From: JBLMXQ01 sp050257855
Lineage (GTDB): Bacteria; Acidobacteriota; Vicinamibacteria; Vicinamibacterales; CAVVIG01
Length of the DNA stretch: 64,000 nucleotides
Reading direction: 5' to 3'
Assembly: GCA_050257855.1 (NCBI GenBank)
Contig: JBLMXQ010000118.1
Span: 1 to 64,000, forward strand
The notes under the pieces were generated by a model. It did not search any database and had not been told where the DNA came from. It saw nothing but the letters and a program-made list of their open reading frames with translations. Positions 1 to 9,477 of this stretch are shown piece after piece; position 1 is the stretch's first letter, and the number at the start of each line of letters is the position of its first letter. The position numbers and the translations under genes were made by a program.

Positions 1-1
1 G

Positions 2-1090
2 CAGATCGCGACGCAGTTGTCCTCGTTCCCGATCGGCTCGTCGGCCGGCGGCTTCAGCTTCACGTTCGACCCGTCCCTCGGCACGTTCAACCGCTCGACC
101 GACAGCTTCGGACCGGTGTTCGCCGAGCGCGCCCTGACCAACGGCCGGGGCCGCGTCACGATCGGCGGCAACTTCGAGTACGCGAAATACAACTCGTTCG
201 AGGGGACGGACCTGACGAACGGCGACGTCAAGTTCTACCTGCGGCACGAGGCGGAGACGGGCGCGTTCTACGAGAAGGACCTGGTCCAGGCGGCGCTGCA
301 CCTCGACCTGTCGATCGCGACGACGACGGTGTTCGTCAATTACGGCGTCACGAACAACTGGGACGTGGCTGTCGCCGTGCCCTTCCAGCGGGTGTCGATG
401 GACGCGAGCGTGGACGCGACCGTCCTGCCTCTCGCCAGCGCCGATCTCAACCCGCCGATCCACGCCTTCCCCGGCGGCTCGCTGACCAAGACGTTCACCA
501 GCTCCGGCAAGGCGAGCGGCGTAGGCGACGTGCTGCTCCGGACGAAGTACCGCTTCCTGAGCCGGCCGGGCGGCGGCCTGGCGCTCGGCGTGGACGTCCG
601 CCTGCCGAGCGGCGACGCCAACAACCTGCTGGGGACCGGCACCACCGAGGGCACGTTCACGCTGATCGGCTCGTCGACGGCCGGCCGGCTGGCCCCGCAC
701 TTCAACGTGGCGTACACGACCGCGGGGACGGGAAAGGTCGTGCAGAACATCCCGAGCGAGTTCGACTATCGTTTCGGCACCGAGATCGTCGCCGGCCCGC
801 GGGTGACCTTCGTCGGCGACTTCCTGGGGCGCTCGCTGCGCGACGCGGGGCGCCTCCGGCTGACCGATACGGTGTGGAACTACGCGAACGAGGCGGGCGT
901 TCCGGGTTCGACCACCCTGCACGAGTTCGCGCCGGTGAGCGGAGCGCTCAACCTGCTGAGCGCCGCGCTCGGCGCGAAGGTCAACGTCGCGGGCAACCTG
1001 CTGATTTCGGGGAACGTGCTGATCGCGCTGAACTCGCAGGGCGTGACGGCGCGGCTGGTGCCCGTCTTCGGGGTCGACTACTCCTTCTAG
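2..1090 (+). CDS. Outer-membrane beta-barrel protein (5' end outside window)
   Basis: The frame is open to the left edge, so the N-terminus and any signal peptide are missing; 362 residues are visible. The protein alternates short hydrophobic and polar stretches with many Gly, Asn and aromatic residues and ends in Tyr-Ser-Phe. A C-terminal Phe is typical of outer-membrane barrels recognised by BamA. Stretches such as YGVTNNWDVAVAVPF and LRTKYRFL resemble the MetA/phenol-degradation-type transporter barrels. The substrate cannot be told. A TTG at 17 could be read as a start, but no ribosome site precedes it and the frame continues upstream. The gene converges with the kinase gene at 1204. Confidence 0.6.
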   Translation, partial: QIATQLSSFPIGSSAGGFSFTFDPSLGTFNRSTDSFGPVFAERALTNGRGRVTIGGNFEYAKYNSFEGTDLTNGDVKFYLRHEAETGAFYEKDLVQAALHLDLSIATTTVFVNYGVTNNWDVAVAVPFQRVSMDASVDATVLPLASADLNPPIHAFPGGSLTKTFTSSGKASGVGDVLLRTKYRFLSRPGGGLALGVDVRLPSGDANNLLGTGTTEGTFTLIGSSTAGRLAPHFNVAYTTAGTGKVVQNIPSEFDYRFGTEIVAGPRVTFVGDFLGRSLRDAGRLRLTDTVWNYANEAGVPGSTTLHEFAPVSGALNLLSAALGAKVNVAGNLLISGNVLIALNSQGVTARLVPVFGVDYSF

Positions 1091-1106
1091 ATTTGTCGAT
1101 TGGTCA

Positions 1107-1184
1107 GGGGACGGTCTGAAGACCGTCCCCTACCGAAAACCTCTGAAGACCGTCCCCTACCGAAACCTACCGAAGAGCGTCCCG
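1107..1184. repeat. REP-like palindrome and 27-bp tandem repeat
   Basis: GGGGACGGTC (1107-1116) and GACCGTCCCC (1121-1130) form a perfect 10-bp inverted repeat around TGAA. The right arm belongs to a unit starting CTGAAGACCGTCCCC that occurs at 1116 and again at 1143 (period 27), with a third degenerate piece up to about 1184. It fills the gap between two convergent genes. It could act as a bidirectional transcription stop or be a REP/RAYT-type dispersed repeat; copy number elsewhere cannot be seen here. Confidence 0.7.
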
Positions 1185-1203
1185 TGCCGGATACGCGCGG
1201 AGG

Positions 1204-4200
1204 TCAGCGGCCCAGGGTCTGCTGGGCAATCACCCAGTCGTTGCCCGCGCGCTGCAGCCTCAGCGACACCTTCGTCGCCGAACGCTGCGCCCGCCCCGCT
1301 TTCGGCTCGGCGACGGTGCTCCACGTGCCGGTGACCTGAGCGCCTGCGGGGCCGAGCACGATCCGGTCGACGGAAATCTGGACCTGAATCGAGCGCATGT
1401 CGTCGAACGACCGCTGGAGCGCGCCCCGGTTGGCGGCCGGGTAGAGCCGCGCAATCGCTCCCGCGTCGAGCCGGGCGTACGCCTGCTCGTAATTGTGCAG
1501 CATCGCCCGGATGGCGGCTTCTTCGGCGGCCGGCGTCGGCGCCGCTGGTGCCTGTGGCGCCGGGGCGGGCGGCTGCTGGACCGGAGCCGCCGCGGCGCCC
1601 GACGGCGCCGCCGCCTGCGGCGCGCCTCCCGCTTCGCTCGCGGGACGTGCGTTCGCCGTCGCCTCGCGCGCGGCATCGGCCGCGCGGCGGGCGGCCTCGG
1701 CGTTCGACGAGGCTTCCGCCGCGGCCTTGCCGTACAGCTCAGAGGCCAGCCACATGGACCGAATGGCCTGGTCGGTCCTGCCGGACCGCTCCAGGCGCTG
1801 CGCGTCGCGGTCGGCGCGCTCGGCCCCGGCGTACTGGCCGCTGCCGCGGGCGTCCTGCGCCTTCGCCCGCGACGCCGTCAGCTCCGTCCGCGCGGCCGAC
1901 AGCTGGGACGTGAGCATCCGGCGCAGCGCGGGATCGTCGTTGCGGATGGCCAGCCCGGCGCTGATCGACGACAGCGCCTGCTCCCGCGATCCCTGGGCCA
2001 GCTGGCGTTCGGCCTGCTGCCGGAGCGTCGTGATTCGCTGATCCGCTTCGGTCGCGGCCGGACCGGCCGCCGGCGCCGGCTCGCTGGCTGCTGACGGCGC
2101 TCCGGTGGCCGCCGCGGGCGTGCCGGTCGCCGCCGGCGGAGCAGCGGCGCCGCCGGCTGAAGGAGCGGTCGTGCTCGCCGTGGGCGCAGCGGTTGGCGGC
2201 GAGCTGGCCGGCGCCGTGGCCGTCGACTGGGACGCGGCGGGACCGCGGCCGAGCACCGCGTACAGTCCGAGCGCGACAACGACGACCGCCGCCGCGATGG
2301 CGGCGTGGAGCGGCCGTATCCGCGCGGCCTGCGCCGGGGCACTGACCGGCGGCGGAGCGGACGGTCTGGTGGCCGGCGGCGGCACGCTGACCGGCGGCGG
2401 AGCGGGTCGTTCGACGGCCGGTGGCGACACAGCGGCGGCCGGCGGCGGAGCGGACGGTTTGGCGGCCGGCGGCGGCAGCGGGATGAAGATCGTCGGCGCC
2501 TGTTCCGGAGACACGCCCTCCGCCGCGCTCGCTTCCGCGGCCCTGAGCGCTTCGGCCTGCCGGGTCGCTTCGGCTTCGGCGGCGCGACGGGCTTCGGCCT
2601 CGCGGCGCGCCTCGGCTTCACGGCGGGCCTCGGCCTCGCGCCGCTCTTCGGCCTCGCGCTCGAGCGCTGCCCGACGCACTTCGAGGAGGGCCCGCGCCTC
2701 GGCGTAATCGGGCTGCAGCTCGAGCGCCGCGCGGAGCGCCGCCACCGCCTTCTCGTGCGAGGTCGCGCTCTTCGCGCGGTCGAAGGCGGCCCGGGCCTGC
2801 TGTTCGCGCCGCTGCTGCTCCTTGCGCCGCTCGGCCTGCTCGCGCGCCGCGGTCTGGATACGGCGGCGGAGATCCCGCGCCTCCTCGTGGTTCGCATCGA
2901 GGGCGAGGGCCGAGTCGACGGCCGCCAGCGCGGCGTCGAGGCTGCCGGCCGTGAGCAGCCGCGTCGCTTCGGCGAGCCCGGCCTGGATGCCCTGGCGCTT
3001 CGCCGCCGCCGCGGCCTCGCGCCGGCGGCGCTCGTCCAGCTTGTCCTTTTCGGCGCGGAGCCGCTCCAGGCGTCGCGACACGATCTCATGGGCGGGCTCG
3101 AAATGCGCGAGCCGCTCGATCGCTTCGTCCTCCTGGCCGGTCCGGAACAGCCGGTCGGCGTCGGCGACCGCATCCTGGGCGCGCCGTGCGAGGGCCGCGC
3201 GCTCGCGCGCCTCGAGCGCGGCCTGCGCCCGCGACTTCAGCGCCGTCGCGCCGGCATGCGCCGGCGCGAGGCGCAGCGCTTCGTCCGCGGCGACCATGGC
3301 CTCGGCGAAATTCTCGCGGTCGAACTCCTGCTGGCCCTGCGCGAGCGCGCGGGCCAGCGCGTCGGCGCGCTGGCGCTCGGCTTCCCGATCGCGGCGGGCC
3401 TGCTCGATCTTCTGGCGGAGCTCGGGCGCGCGCCGGGAGGCGGCGTCGAGCGCGGCGGCGCGATCCACCAGCGCCAGCGCCGCGGTGAGCGCACCCTTCT
3501 GCTGCGCCGCGGCGGCTTCGTCGAGCAGCCGGTTGGCCTCGCTCACTTCGAGCGCCAGGCGCGCGCGCTCGTGCAGCTCGATCGCGCGCTCGTCGTCGGC
3601 GTCGAGCAGCAGCGCCTGCTCGCACTGCGCCGAGGCCGTCTGATAGTCGCGCGCGTCGAATGCTTTCTGCGCGGCGTCCAGGTGCTCGCGGATCTGCTCC
3701 GCGCGGCGGCGAGCCAGCTCCTCGCGCGCGGCGGTCCGGCGCGGCCGCGAGGCGGTGCCCGGGGCCGGCGTGTCGACCGGCAGCTCGATCAGCGCAGTCG
3801 GTTCGCCCGCGGACGACTCGAGCCGGACCCGCACGCGATAGATGTCCTTCCGCATCGCCGACAGGTCCTGGTACCGCCGCTCGCGGTTCACCTCGAGCGC
3901 GCGGGCCACGATGGCGATGATGTCGGGATCGATCGGCGGCGTGACGCTCGTGAGCGGCTCGACGATCCCCTGCAGGATCCGGTTCAACAGCCCGTTCTGC
4001 AGCCCTCCGGGAAACGCCTGGCGGTAGGCGAGCAGCTCGTAGAACACGGCGCCGACGGCGAAGATGTCGCTGCGGGCGTCGATCTGCTCGCCGGTCACCT
4101 GCTCCGGCGACATGTAGTTCAGCGTGCCGATGAGCATCCCGGCCTGCGTCATGCCGGAGGCCTCGGCGATGCGCGCGATGCCGAAGTCGAGGATCTTCAG

Positions 4201-4632
4201 CTCGCCGGTGTTGTCGACCATCGCGTTGGCCGGCTTCACGTCGCGGTGGATGATGCCGGTCTTGTGGGCGTAGCCCAGGCCGTCGGCGAGCTGCTCGACG
4301 AGCTCCAGGCGGCGGACGATCGACAGCGGCTGGCGCGCCGCCACGATCTCGGCCAGCGTGTGCCCCTGGATGTACTCCATCGCGATGAAGGGCATCCCCT
4401 CGTGCTCGCCGACGTCGAAGATCGTGACGATGTGGGGGTGGCGGAGGCGGGCGGCGGACCGCGCCTCGCGGGCGAAGCGTTCCCGGAGCTCCTCGTTGTC
4501 GCCGAGCAGGAGCTTGATGGCGATCTGCCGATCGAGCGCGGGGTCCCACGCCCGGTACAGGACGCCCATGCCGCCCTGGCCGATGCGATCCAGAACCTGA
4601 TACCGGGCGATCTGGGACGGGTTGCTCGTCAT
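1204..4632 (-). CDS. PknB-type Ser/Thr protein kinase with TPR/coiled-coil region, TM and NTF2-like tail
   Basis: Predicted membrane-anchored Ser/Thr kinase of 1142 residues. The kinase domain (about 10-275) has the Gly loop GQGGMG, the lysine in AIKLL, the catalytic loop HRDVKPAN, DFG and SPEQ. Residues about 300-700 are Ala/Arg/Glu-rich and helical, with TPR-like pieces. A Pro-rich linker leads to one TM helix near 770-795. A Pro/Ala-rich stretch follows, and the last 105 residues look like an NTF2/SnoaL-type domain (starting EEAAIRAMLHNYEQAY). The ATG at 4632 was chosen because the kinase fold begins nine residues later; the frame stays open much further upstream without homology. It lies 116 bp behind the PP2C phosphatase gene on the same strand, the usual kinase/phosphatase pairing. 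Substrates are unknown. Confidence 0.88.
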   Translation of the reverse strand: MTSNPSQIARYQVLDRIGQGGMGVLYRAWDPALDRQIAIKLLLGDNEELRERFAREARSAARLRHPHIVTIFDVGEHEGMPFIAMEYIQGHTLAEIVAARQPLSIVRRLELVEQLADGLGYAHKTGIIHRDVKPANAMVDNTGELKILDFGIARIAEASGMTQAGMLIGTLNYMSPEQVTGEQIDARSDIFAVGAVFYELLAYRQAFPGGLQNGLLNRILQGIVEPLTSVTPPIDPDIIAIVARALEVNRERRYQDLSAMRKDIYRVRVRLESSAGEPTALIELPVDTPAPGTASRPRRTAAREELARRRAEQIREHLDAAQKAFDARDYQTASAQCEQALLLDADDERAIELHERARLALEVSEANRLLDEAAAAQQKGALTAALALVDRAAALDAASRRAPELRQKIEQARRDREAERQRADALARALAQGQQEFDRENFAEAMVAADEALRLAPAHAGATALKSRAQAALEARERAALARRAQDAVADADRLFRTGQEDEAIERLAHFEPAHEIVSRRLERLRAEKDKLDERRRREAAAAAKRQGIQAGLAEATRLLTAGSLDAALAAVDSALALDANHEEARDLRRRIQTAAREQAERRKEQQRREQQARAAFDRAKSATSHEKAVAALRAALELQPDYAEARALLEVRRAALEREAEERREAEARREAEARREAEARRAAEAEATRQAEALRAAEASAAEGVSPEQAPTIFIPLPPPAAKPSAPPPAAAVSPPAVERPAPPPVSVPPPATRPSAPPPVSAPAQAARIRPLHAAIAAAVVVVALGLYAVLGRGPAASQSTATAPASSPPTAAPTASTTAPSAGGAAAPPAATGTPAAATGAPSAASEPAPAAGPAATEADQRITTLRQQAERQLAQGSREQALSSISAGLAIRNDDPALRRMLTSQLSAARTELTASRAKAQDARGSGQYAGAERADRDAQRLERSGRTDQAIRSMWLASELYGKAAAEASSNAEAARRAADAAREATANARPASEAGGAPQAAAPSGAAAAPVQQPPAPAPQAPAAPTPAAEEAAIRAMLHNYEQAYARLDAGAIARLYPAANRGALQRSFDDMRSIQVQISVDRIVLGPAGAQVTGTWSTVAEPKAGRAQRSATKVSLRLQRAGNDWVIAQQTLGR

Positions 4633-4748
4633 CCGCGGTTCGAAACCTGTGGTCCTGTTCGTCGCGAGTCCCGCGATCCTAACATGCCCGATGCGGGACG
4701 GCGGACCCCGCGGGGACGGCCGTCCGGGGAGTGCGGCTCGCGCGCGGA

Positions 4749-5507
4749 TCAGCCGGCGTATCGCGCCAGCAGCAGCGTGATGTTGTCGCGGCCGCCGCGC
4801 GCGAGGGCGCCGGCCAGCAGCGCGTCGGCCGCGCGTTCGAGGTCCGGTTCCGACACGATCGCCGACTGCATCTCCTCGTGCGGGATCGTCTCGTGAAGGC
4901 CGTCGGTGGAGAGCAGCAGCACCTGCCCGTCGGCGATCTCGACGTCCCGGGCCGTCGTGTCGAGCTCGGAACGCGCGCCGATGACGGACGTCAGCACGCG
5001 GCGCAGCGGATGCTTGTCGACGGCGTCGGCATCGAGGCTGGACTGCTCCTTCAGCATCACGACCCAGGAATCGTCCCGCGTGAGCTGGCGCAGCTCCGAA
5101 CCGGCCAGCATGTACAGCCGGCTGTCGCCGACGCTGCAGAAGGTCAGCTGTCCGTCGGCGACGAGGCACGTGACGAGCGTCGTGCCCATGCCTCCGTACT
5201 CGGCGCGCTGGTCGGCCGCGCGGAACACGAGGCGGTTGGCGATCTTGGCCGCGGTGAGGAGACGGTTGGCGTTGAACGACAGCTTCGGGTCGATGCCGAA
5301 CGGCCAGGTGAAGTCGCTCCCGGGCGCGCTCTTGCGCATGAACGAGTGGACCCCCTCGATGGCCATCCCCGCCGCCACTTCGCCGGCGTTGTGCCCGCCC
5401 ATGCCGTCGGCGATCGCCAGGAAGCCGAGATCGAGATCCCAGATTCCGGCGTCCTCGTTGATTCGGCGGACCTTTCCCACGTCGGTTCGATAGGCGACGG
5501 TCAGCAT
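4749..5507 (-). CDS. PP2C-family Ser/Thr protein phosphatase
   Basis: Metal-dependent (PPM/PP2C) phosphatase of 252 residues, expected to reverse phosphorylation by the neighbouring kinase. It begins MLTVAYRTDVGKVRRINED, which carries the family's RxNED motif. It also has IADGMGGHNAGE (metal-binding Asp), GDSRLY, LLLSTDGLHE and, near the end, GGRDNITLLL with the conserved Asp-Asn. A GTG seven codons upstream (5528) is an alternative start. The ATG at 5507 is preferred because the fold starts at once and a GGAGGA lies upstream, although 13 bases away. No membrane segment is present, so it is a cytoplasmic enzyme. Confidence 0.88.
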   Translation of the reverse strand: MLTVAYRTDVGKVRRINEDAGIWDLDLGFLAIADGMGGHNAGEVAAGMAIEGVHSFMRKSAPGSDFTWPFGIDPKLSFNANRLLTAAKIANRLVFRAADQRAEYGGMGTTLVTCLVADGQLTFCSVGDSRLYMLAGSELRQLTRDDSWVVMLKEQSSLDADAVDKHPLRRVLTSVIGARSELDTTARDVEIADGQVLLLSTDGLHETIPHEEMQSAIVSEPDLERAADALLAGALARGGRDNITLLLARYAG

Positions 5508-5589
5508 CGGGTTCCCGGGTTCCTCCACAGCCTACACGACCGGCCGCAATCCCCGAACGGGAAATTGTGGCGGACGGATTCCGATGCAC

Positions 5590-5597
5590 CATAATAG
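5590..5597 (+). promoter_or_regulatory. -10-like element for the ATPase gene
   Basis: CATAAT at 5590-5595, or TAATAG at 5592-5597, lies 7-14 bases before the ATG at 5604. Transcription would start at about 5602-5604, giving an almost leaderless mRNA. No clear -35 is seen. Confidence 0.4.
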
Positions 5598-5603
5598 GCG
5601 CTC

Positions 5604-6860
5604 ATGAGCGACGCGGCGGCTGAAACCGGCAACGGGCGGTGGGAGGAGCTGGCCATCGAGGCCGGGCGGGTCTTCAGCCCGTCGGCGCCCATCGACAAGC
5701 GATCGCTGTTCGCGGGCCGCGACGCGCAGATTCGCGCGCTGATCGACGCGATCAACCAGAAGGGGCAGCACGCGATCGTCTACGGCGAGCGCGGCGTCGG
5801 CAAGACGTCGCTCGCCAACGTGCTCGCGTCGTTCCTCGGCAAGCAGGCCGGACCGATCATCGCGCCCCGCGTCAACTGCGACGCGCTCGACACCTACTCG
5901 AAGGTGTGGCGGAAGGCGTTCGACCGGATCGAGCTGCAGCGCCCGGCGACGAAGATCCGCCTCAACGCGCCGCTCCAGCAGGAGACCTTCAAGGCGACCG
6001 AGCTCGTCGGCGACGGCGACTTCGGCCCCGACGACGTGCGGCGGGTGCTGGCGTTCCTGGGCAAGACGACGATGCCGATCGTCATCATCGACGAGTTCGA
6101 TCGGCTCACGCCCGAGCGGCGGCGCCCCTTCGCCGACACCATCAAGACGCTGTCGGACTACGCCATCAACGCGACGGTGGTGCTCGTCGGCGTCGCGGAG
6201 AACGTCGACGAGCTCATCGGCGAGCACGAGTCGGTCGAACGGGCGCTCGTCCAGGTGCGCATGCCGCGGATGTCCACCGAGGAGATCGAGCGCATCGTCG
6301 ACACGGGCTTGAAGAAGCTCGAGATGCGCATCCGGCCGGAGGCGCTCGCGCGCATCACGCTGCTCTCCCAGGGGCTGCCGCACTACACGCACCTGATCGC
6401 CCTGCACGCGGCGCGGGCGGCCCTCGAGGAGCGCACGCTCGAGATCACGGACGAGATCCTCGACCGCGCGATCGAGAAGGCGATCGTCGGCGCGCAGCAG
6501 TCGATCAGCACGGCCTGGCACCAGGCGGTCGGCAGCGCGCGGAAGGACAGCCTGTTCGGCGACGTCCTGCTGGCCTGCGCGCTCGCCGAACGCGACCAGC
6601 AGAACACGTTCGCGCCGCAGGACGTGCGCGGGCCGATTCGGGAGATCACCGGCCGCGCGTACAACGTCGAGAGCTTCGCGCCCCGCCTCAACGCGTTCTG
6701 CGAGCCGGCGCGCGGCTCGATCCTGCAGCGGACCGGCAGGGCGCGGCGCTACCGCTACCGGTTCTCGAACCCGCTCATGCAGCCGTTCGTGATCATGCAG
6801 GGGTTCCGCAGCGGAAAGATCAAGCCGTCGTTGCTGCCGCGCGGCAGGGTCGCGCCCTGA
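5604..6860 (+). CDS. Orc1/Cdc6-like AAA ATPase
   Basis: Predicted 418-residue ATPase of the AAA_16/Orc1-like group. After a short N-terminus, residues about 30-230 form the AAA core: FAGRDAQI at the entry, Walker A GERGVGKTSL, Walker B IVIIDEFDRL and a sensor-1-like VVLVGVAENV. The lid follows, containing IERIVDTGLKK. The C-terminal 150 residues are mostly helical and include FSNPLMQPFVIMQG. Proteins like this are often linked with signalling or defence loci, but nothing here fixes a role. It is divergent from the PP2C gene (96 bp between starts) and convergent with the histidine kinase gene. A substrate or partner cannot be named. Confidence 0.75.
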   Translation: MSDAAAETGNGRWEELAIEAGRVFSPSAPIDKRSLFAGRDAQIRALIDAINQKGQHAIVYGERGVGKTSLANVLASFLGKQAGPIIAPRVNCDALDTYSKVWRKAFDRIELQRPATKIRLNAPLQQETFKATELVGDGDFGPDDVRRVLAFLGKTTMPIVIIDEFDRLTPERRRPFADTIKTLSDYAINATVVLVGVAENVDELIGEHESVERALVQVRMPRMSTEEIERIVDTGLKKLEMRIRPEALARITLLSQGLPHYTHLIALHAARAALEERTLEITDEILDRAIEKAIVGAQQSISTAWHQAVGSARKDSLFGDVLLACALAERDQQNTFAPQDVRGPIREITGRAYNVESFAPRLNAFCEPARGSILQRTGRARRYRYRFSNPLMQPFVIMQGFRSGKIKPSLLPRGRVAP

Positions 6861-6898
6861 GGCCGACCGCCCCGGCCGTGAATCGGAAACGGCGCGCG

Positions 6899-9313
6899 TC
6901 AGTGGACGACGCGGCCGGCGGCGAGCTCGGCGACGGCTTCGACCAGCGCGGCCGGCGGGACCGGCTTCGCCAGGTGCTTCTGGTAGCCGGCGGCGAGCGC
7001 CTGGCGCTGGTCTTCCGCCGAGGCGAACGCCGTGACCGCAGCGGCGGGGATGCGCGCCAGATGTGACGGCAGGCGCCGGATTTCCCGAATCAGCTCGTAG
7101 CCGTCCTTGTCGGGCATCGCGATGTCCGCGAGTACCACGTCCACCTGCGCGCTGGCGAGCATCTGGAGCGCATCGTCCGCCGAGCCGGCGGAGATGACCG
7201 TGGCGCCCCGCGTCTCCAGCGCGGAGGCCATCACTTCGCGCGCGTCGGGCTCGTCGTCGACGAGCAGCACGCGCAGGCCGGTCAGCGGCGGCCCGATCGC
7301 CGGCGCCGGCAGCGGCAGCACGTCGTGCCGGGCCGGGACGCGCGGCGTCGCCTCCGGCGCGCGCGCGATCGGCAGGCAGACCGTGAACGTCGTGCCGTGG
7401 CCGGGTCCCTCGCTGTTCACTTCGATCGTCCCGCCCTGCGCCTGCACGAGATGCTGCGCGATGAAGAGGCCGAGCCCGAGGCCGCCGGCGCGCCGGGACG
7501 TCGTGCTGTCGCCCTGGCGGAACCGCTCGAAGACGTGGGGCAGGAACGCGGGATCGATGCCGCTGCCGGTGTCGGCGACGCGGATCGCGACCGTCTGGTC
7601 CGACACGATCGTGTCGACGACGATGCGGCCGCCGGCCGGGGTGAACTTGACGGCGTTCGACAGCAGGTTGAGGAACACCTGCTCGAGCCGGCGCGGATCG
7701 GCGACGACGGCGACCGGCGCGAGGCGGTCGAGGCGGAGCTCGACGCCCTTGCCCTCGGCGAGCGGCATGATGGCTTCGACCGCGCCGCGCAGGCTGTCGC
7801 CCGGGTCGAACTCGCGCGGATCGAGCGCCGCGCGGCCGGCCACGATCTGCGACACGTCGAGGAGCTCCTCGATGAGGTGCGCCTGCCGCGTGGCGTTGCT
7901 GAAGAGCGCCTCGAGCGCCCGCGCCGTGCGGCCGGCGTCGAGCGTGCCGGCGCGCAGCATCGACGCCCACCCGAGCATCGCGTTGAGCGGCGTCCGCAGC
8001 TCGTGCGACAGCGTCGAGAGGAAATCGTCCTTCGCGCGATTGGCCGATTCGGCGTCCGTCCGCGCGCGCTGCGCCGCTTCGTAGAGCCGCGCGCGGTCGA
8101 GCGCCTGCGCGCAGTGCTGCGCGACCGAGCGGAGCAGCGCCGCGTACTCGTCGTTGAAGTTGACCGGCGCGGCGAAGTGGAACGACAGCACGCCGAGCAC
8201 CGCGCCTTCGGCGACGAGCGGGAGCACGGCGGCCGATTCGTAGCCGCCGTCGGCCGCGAGCGCCGCCGAACGCGGAAAGCGCCGCTGCCACTCCCCGAGC
8301 GATCCGACGAAGACGGGTTCGCGGGTCCCGGCGGCCGCCGTCACGCACAGCCCGGGATCGGCCGGAAACCGGTGCCACGCCTCGACGACCATCCGCGTGT
8401 ATTCCTCGGCGTACAGCGTCTCGAACTGCCGCCCCTCGTCCGTGAGCACCGCCACGGCGCCCGCCGACGCGCCGACGACGGCGCGGCCGTTCCGGATGAT
8501 CGCCTTGGCGACCGCGTCGATCGTGATGGACTCGGAGAGCGACGCGCTCAGCTCGTACAGGCGGGCCGTCCGGCCGGCGAGCGCGCGGTACTTGCCTTCG
8601 CTGTCCCGCAGCGCTTCCTCGGCGCGCTGGCGCTCCCGGATCTCGGCCGCGGCGCGGACGCGGAACTCCTCACCGTCGAGGCGCTCCCGTTCGGCGCGCT
8701 CGTACGACAGCGCGCGCACGAGCGCGAGCGCCGTGTGGCGGCCCGCCGTCAGCATCATCTCCCGTTCGTCGCCGCTGAAGGTGCGCGGGCGGTGGAAGCT
8801 CAGGGCGACGACGCCGAGGGCGCGGTTGGCCGCGACGAGCGGGATGAAAACCGTGGACGCGTCGTGGGCGAACAGTTCGTCGGGCGGCGCTTCCGGGTAG
8901 TCGTTCTGCCGCGCCTCCGCCGACTCGATGACCACGAGCTCCCGGTGGCGGATCGCGTCACCGAGCGGCGTGTTCGGCGCGAGCGGCAGGCGCTGGGAGG
9001 CCGCAGCCGGCGGCTCGTACCCGATCGCGTGATCGATGCGCAGCGCGGGCTCGTCGTCCGTCGCCAGCGCGACCGCGCCGGCGGTCGCCTCGAACGCGTG
9101 GAGCAGCTCGGCGAGCGCGGCGCGCGTGAGCTCGTGGCTGGTGGGGGTGCGCGACAGCGCGGCGTTCAGATCGAGAAGGCTGGCGGCGCAAGCAAGCTTC
9201 TCTTCGGCGTCCGCGCGCGCCCGCCGCTCGGCCGCCAGCCGGGCGCCGATCTCGCGCGCGACCAGCGCGACGACCAGCACGAACAAAACTGCAATCAGCC
9301 AGGCAGATGACAT
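6899..9313 (-). CDS. Hybrid sensor histidine kinase (TM-GAF-GAF-HisKA-HATPase-REC)
   Basis: 804-residue hybrid kinase. One N-terminal TM helix (SSAWLIAVLFVLVVALVA) with no periplasmic domain is followed by two GAF-type sensor domains (about 55-195 and 255-405). The HisKA domain has the phospho-acceptor His in LSHELRTPLN. The HATPase domain has LLSNAVKFTPAG (N box) and VADTGSGIDP (G1). The C-terminal receiver keeps the acidic pair in LLVDDEPD, the phospho-Asp in VVLADIAMP and the Lys in LAKPVPP. The sensed signal is presumably a small cytoplasmic ligand bound by a GAF domain, which is an inference. It is divergent from the sigma-54 activator gene, 164 bp apart. That activator has a non-phosphorylatable receiver, so this kinase may act on another partner. 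Confidence 0.9.
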   Translation of the reverse strand: MSSAWLIAVLFVLVVALVAREIGARLAAERRARADAEEKLACAASLLDLNAALSRTPTSHELTRAALAELLHAFEATAGAVALATDDEPALRIDHAIGYEPPAAASQRLPLAPNTPLGDAIRHRELVVIESAEARQNDYPEAPPDELFAHDASTVFIPLVAANRALGVVALSFHRPRTFSGDEREMMLTAGRHTALALVRALSYERAERERLDGEEFRVRAAAEIRERQRAEEALRDSEGKYRALAGRTARLYELSASLSESITIDAVAKAIIRNGRAVVGASAGAVAVLTDEGRQFETLYAEEYTRMVVEAWHRFPADPGLCVTAAAGTREPVFVGSLGEWQRRFPRSAALAADGGYESAAVLPLVAEGAVLGVLSFHFAAPVNFNDEYAALLRSVAQHCAQALDRARLYEAAQRARTDAESANRAKDDFLSTLSHELRTPLNAMLGWASMLRAGTLDAGRTARALEALFSNATRQAHLIEELLDVSQIVAGRAALDPREFDPGDSLRGAVEAIMPLAEGKGVELRLDRLAPVAVVADPRRLEQVFLNLLSNAVKFTPAGGRIVVDTIVSDQTVAIRVADTGSGIDPAFLPHVFERFRQGDSTTSRRAGGLGLGLFIAQHLVQAQGGTIEVNSEGPGHGTTFTVCLPIARAPEATPRVPARHDVLPLPAPAIGPPLTGLRVLLVDDEPDAREVMASALETRGATVISAGSADDALQMLASAQVDVVLADIAMPDKDGYELIREIRRLPSHLARIPAAAVTAFASAEDQRQALAAGYQKHLAKPVPPAALVEAVAELAAGRVVH

Positions 9314-9358
9314 GGGGATGGCGCCGCCGCAAGATGCACGCCACGCACGAAGGCGCGG

Positions 9359-9364
9359 ATTCTA
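9359..9364 (-). promoter_or_regulatory. Possible -10 box of the histidine kinase gene
   Basis: TAGAAT on the minus strand, about 46 bases before the start codon at 9313. No good -35 hexamer is seen at the expected distance, so this is tentative. Confidence 0.3.
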
Positions 9365-9414
9365 GCACGTTTCGTTCCAGCCTCGCCGGCCTCGGCCGGG
9401 TAGAGTAGTCGCCC

Positions 9415-9444
9415 TTGTAGGGAAAGCCGACAGCCCGGTACAAT
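9415..9444 (+). promoter_or_regulatory. Sigma-70-type promoter of the sigma-54 activator gene
   Basis: TTGTAG (9415-9420) and TACAAT (9439-9444) are separated by 18 bp. The start would be near 9451, leaving a 27-base leader before the ATG at 9478. Confidence 0.5.
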
Positions 9445-9477
9445 GGCCGCACGCCTTTCCGGACTGCAGAAACCTCG

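Noticed and set aside
4633..5592. A 320-residue N-terminal extension of the Ser/Thr kinase
   Set aside because: The extension is antisense-like low-complexity sequence overlapping the PP2C gene in another frame. The kinase fold begins right after the ATG at 4632.
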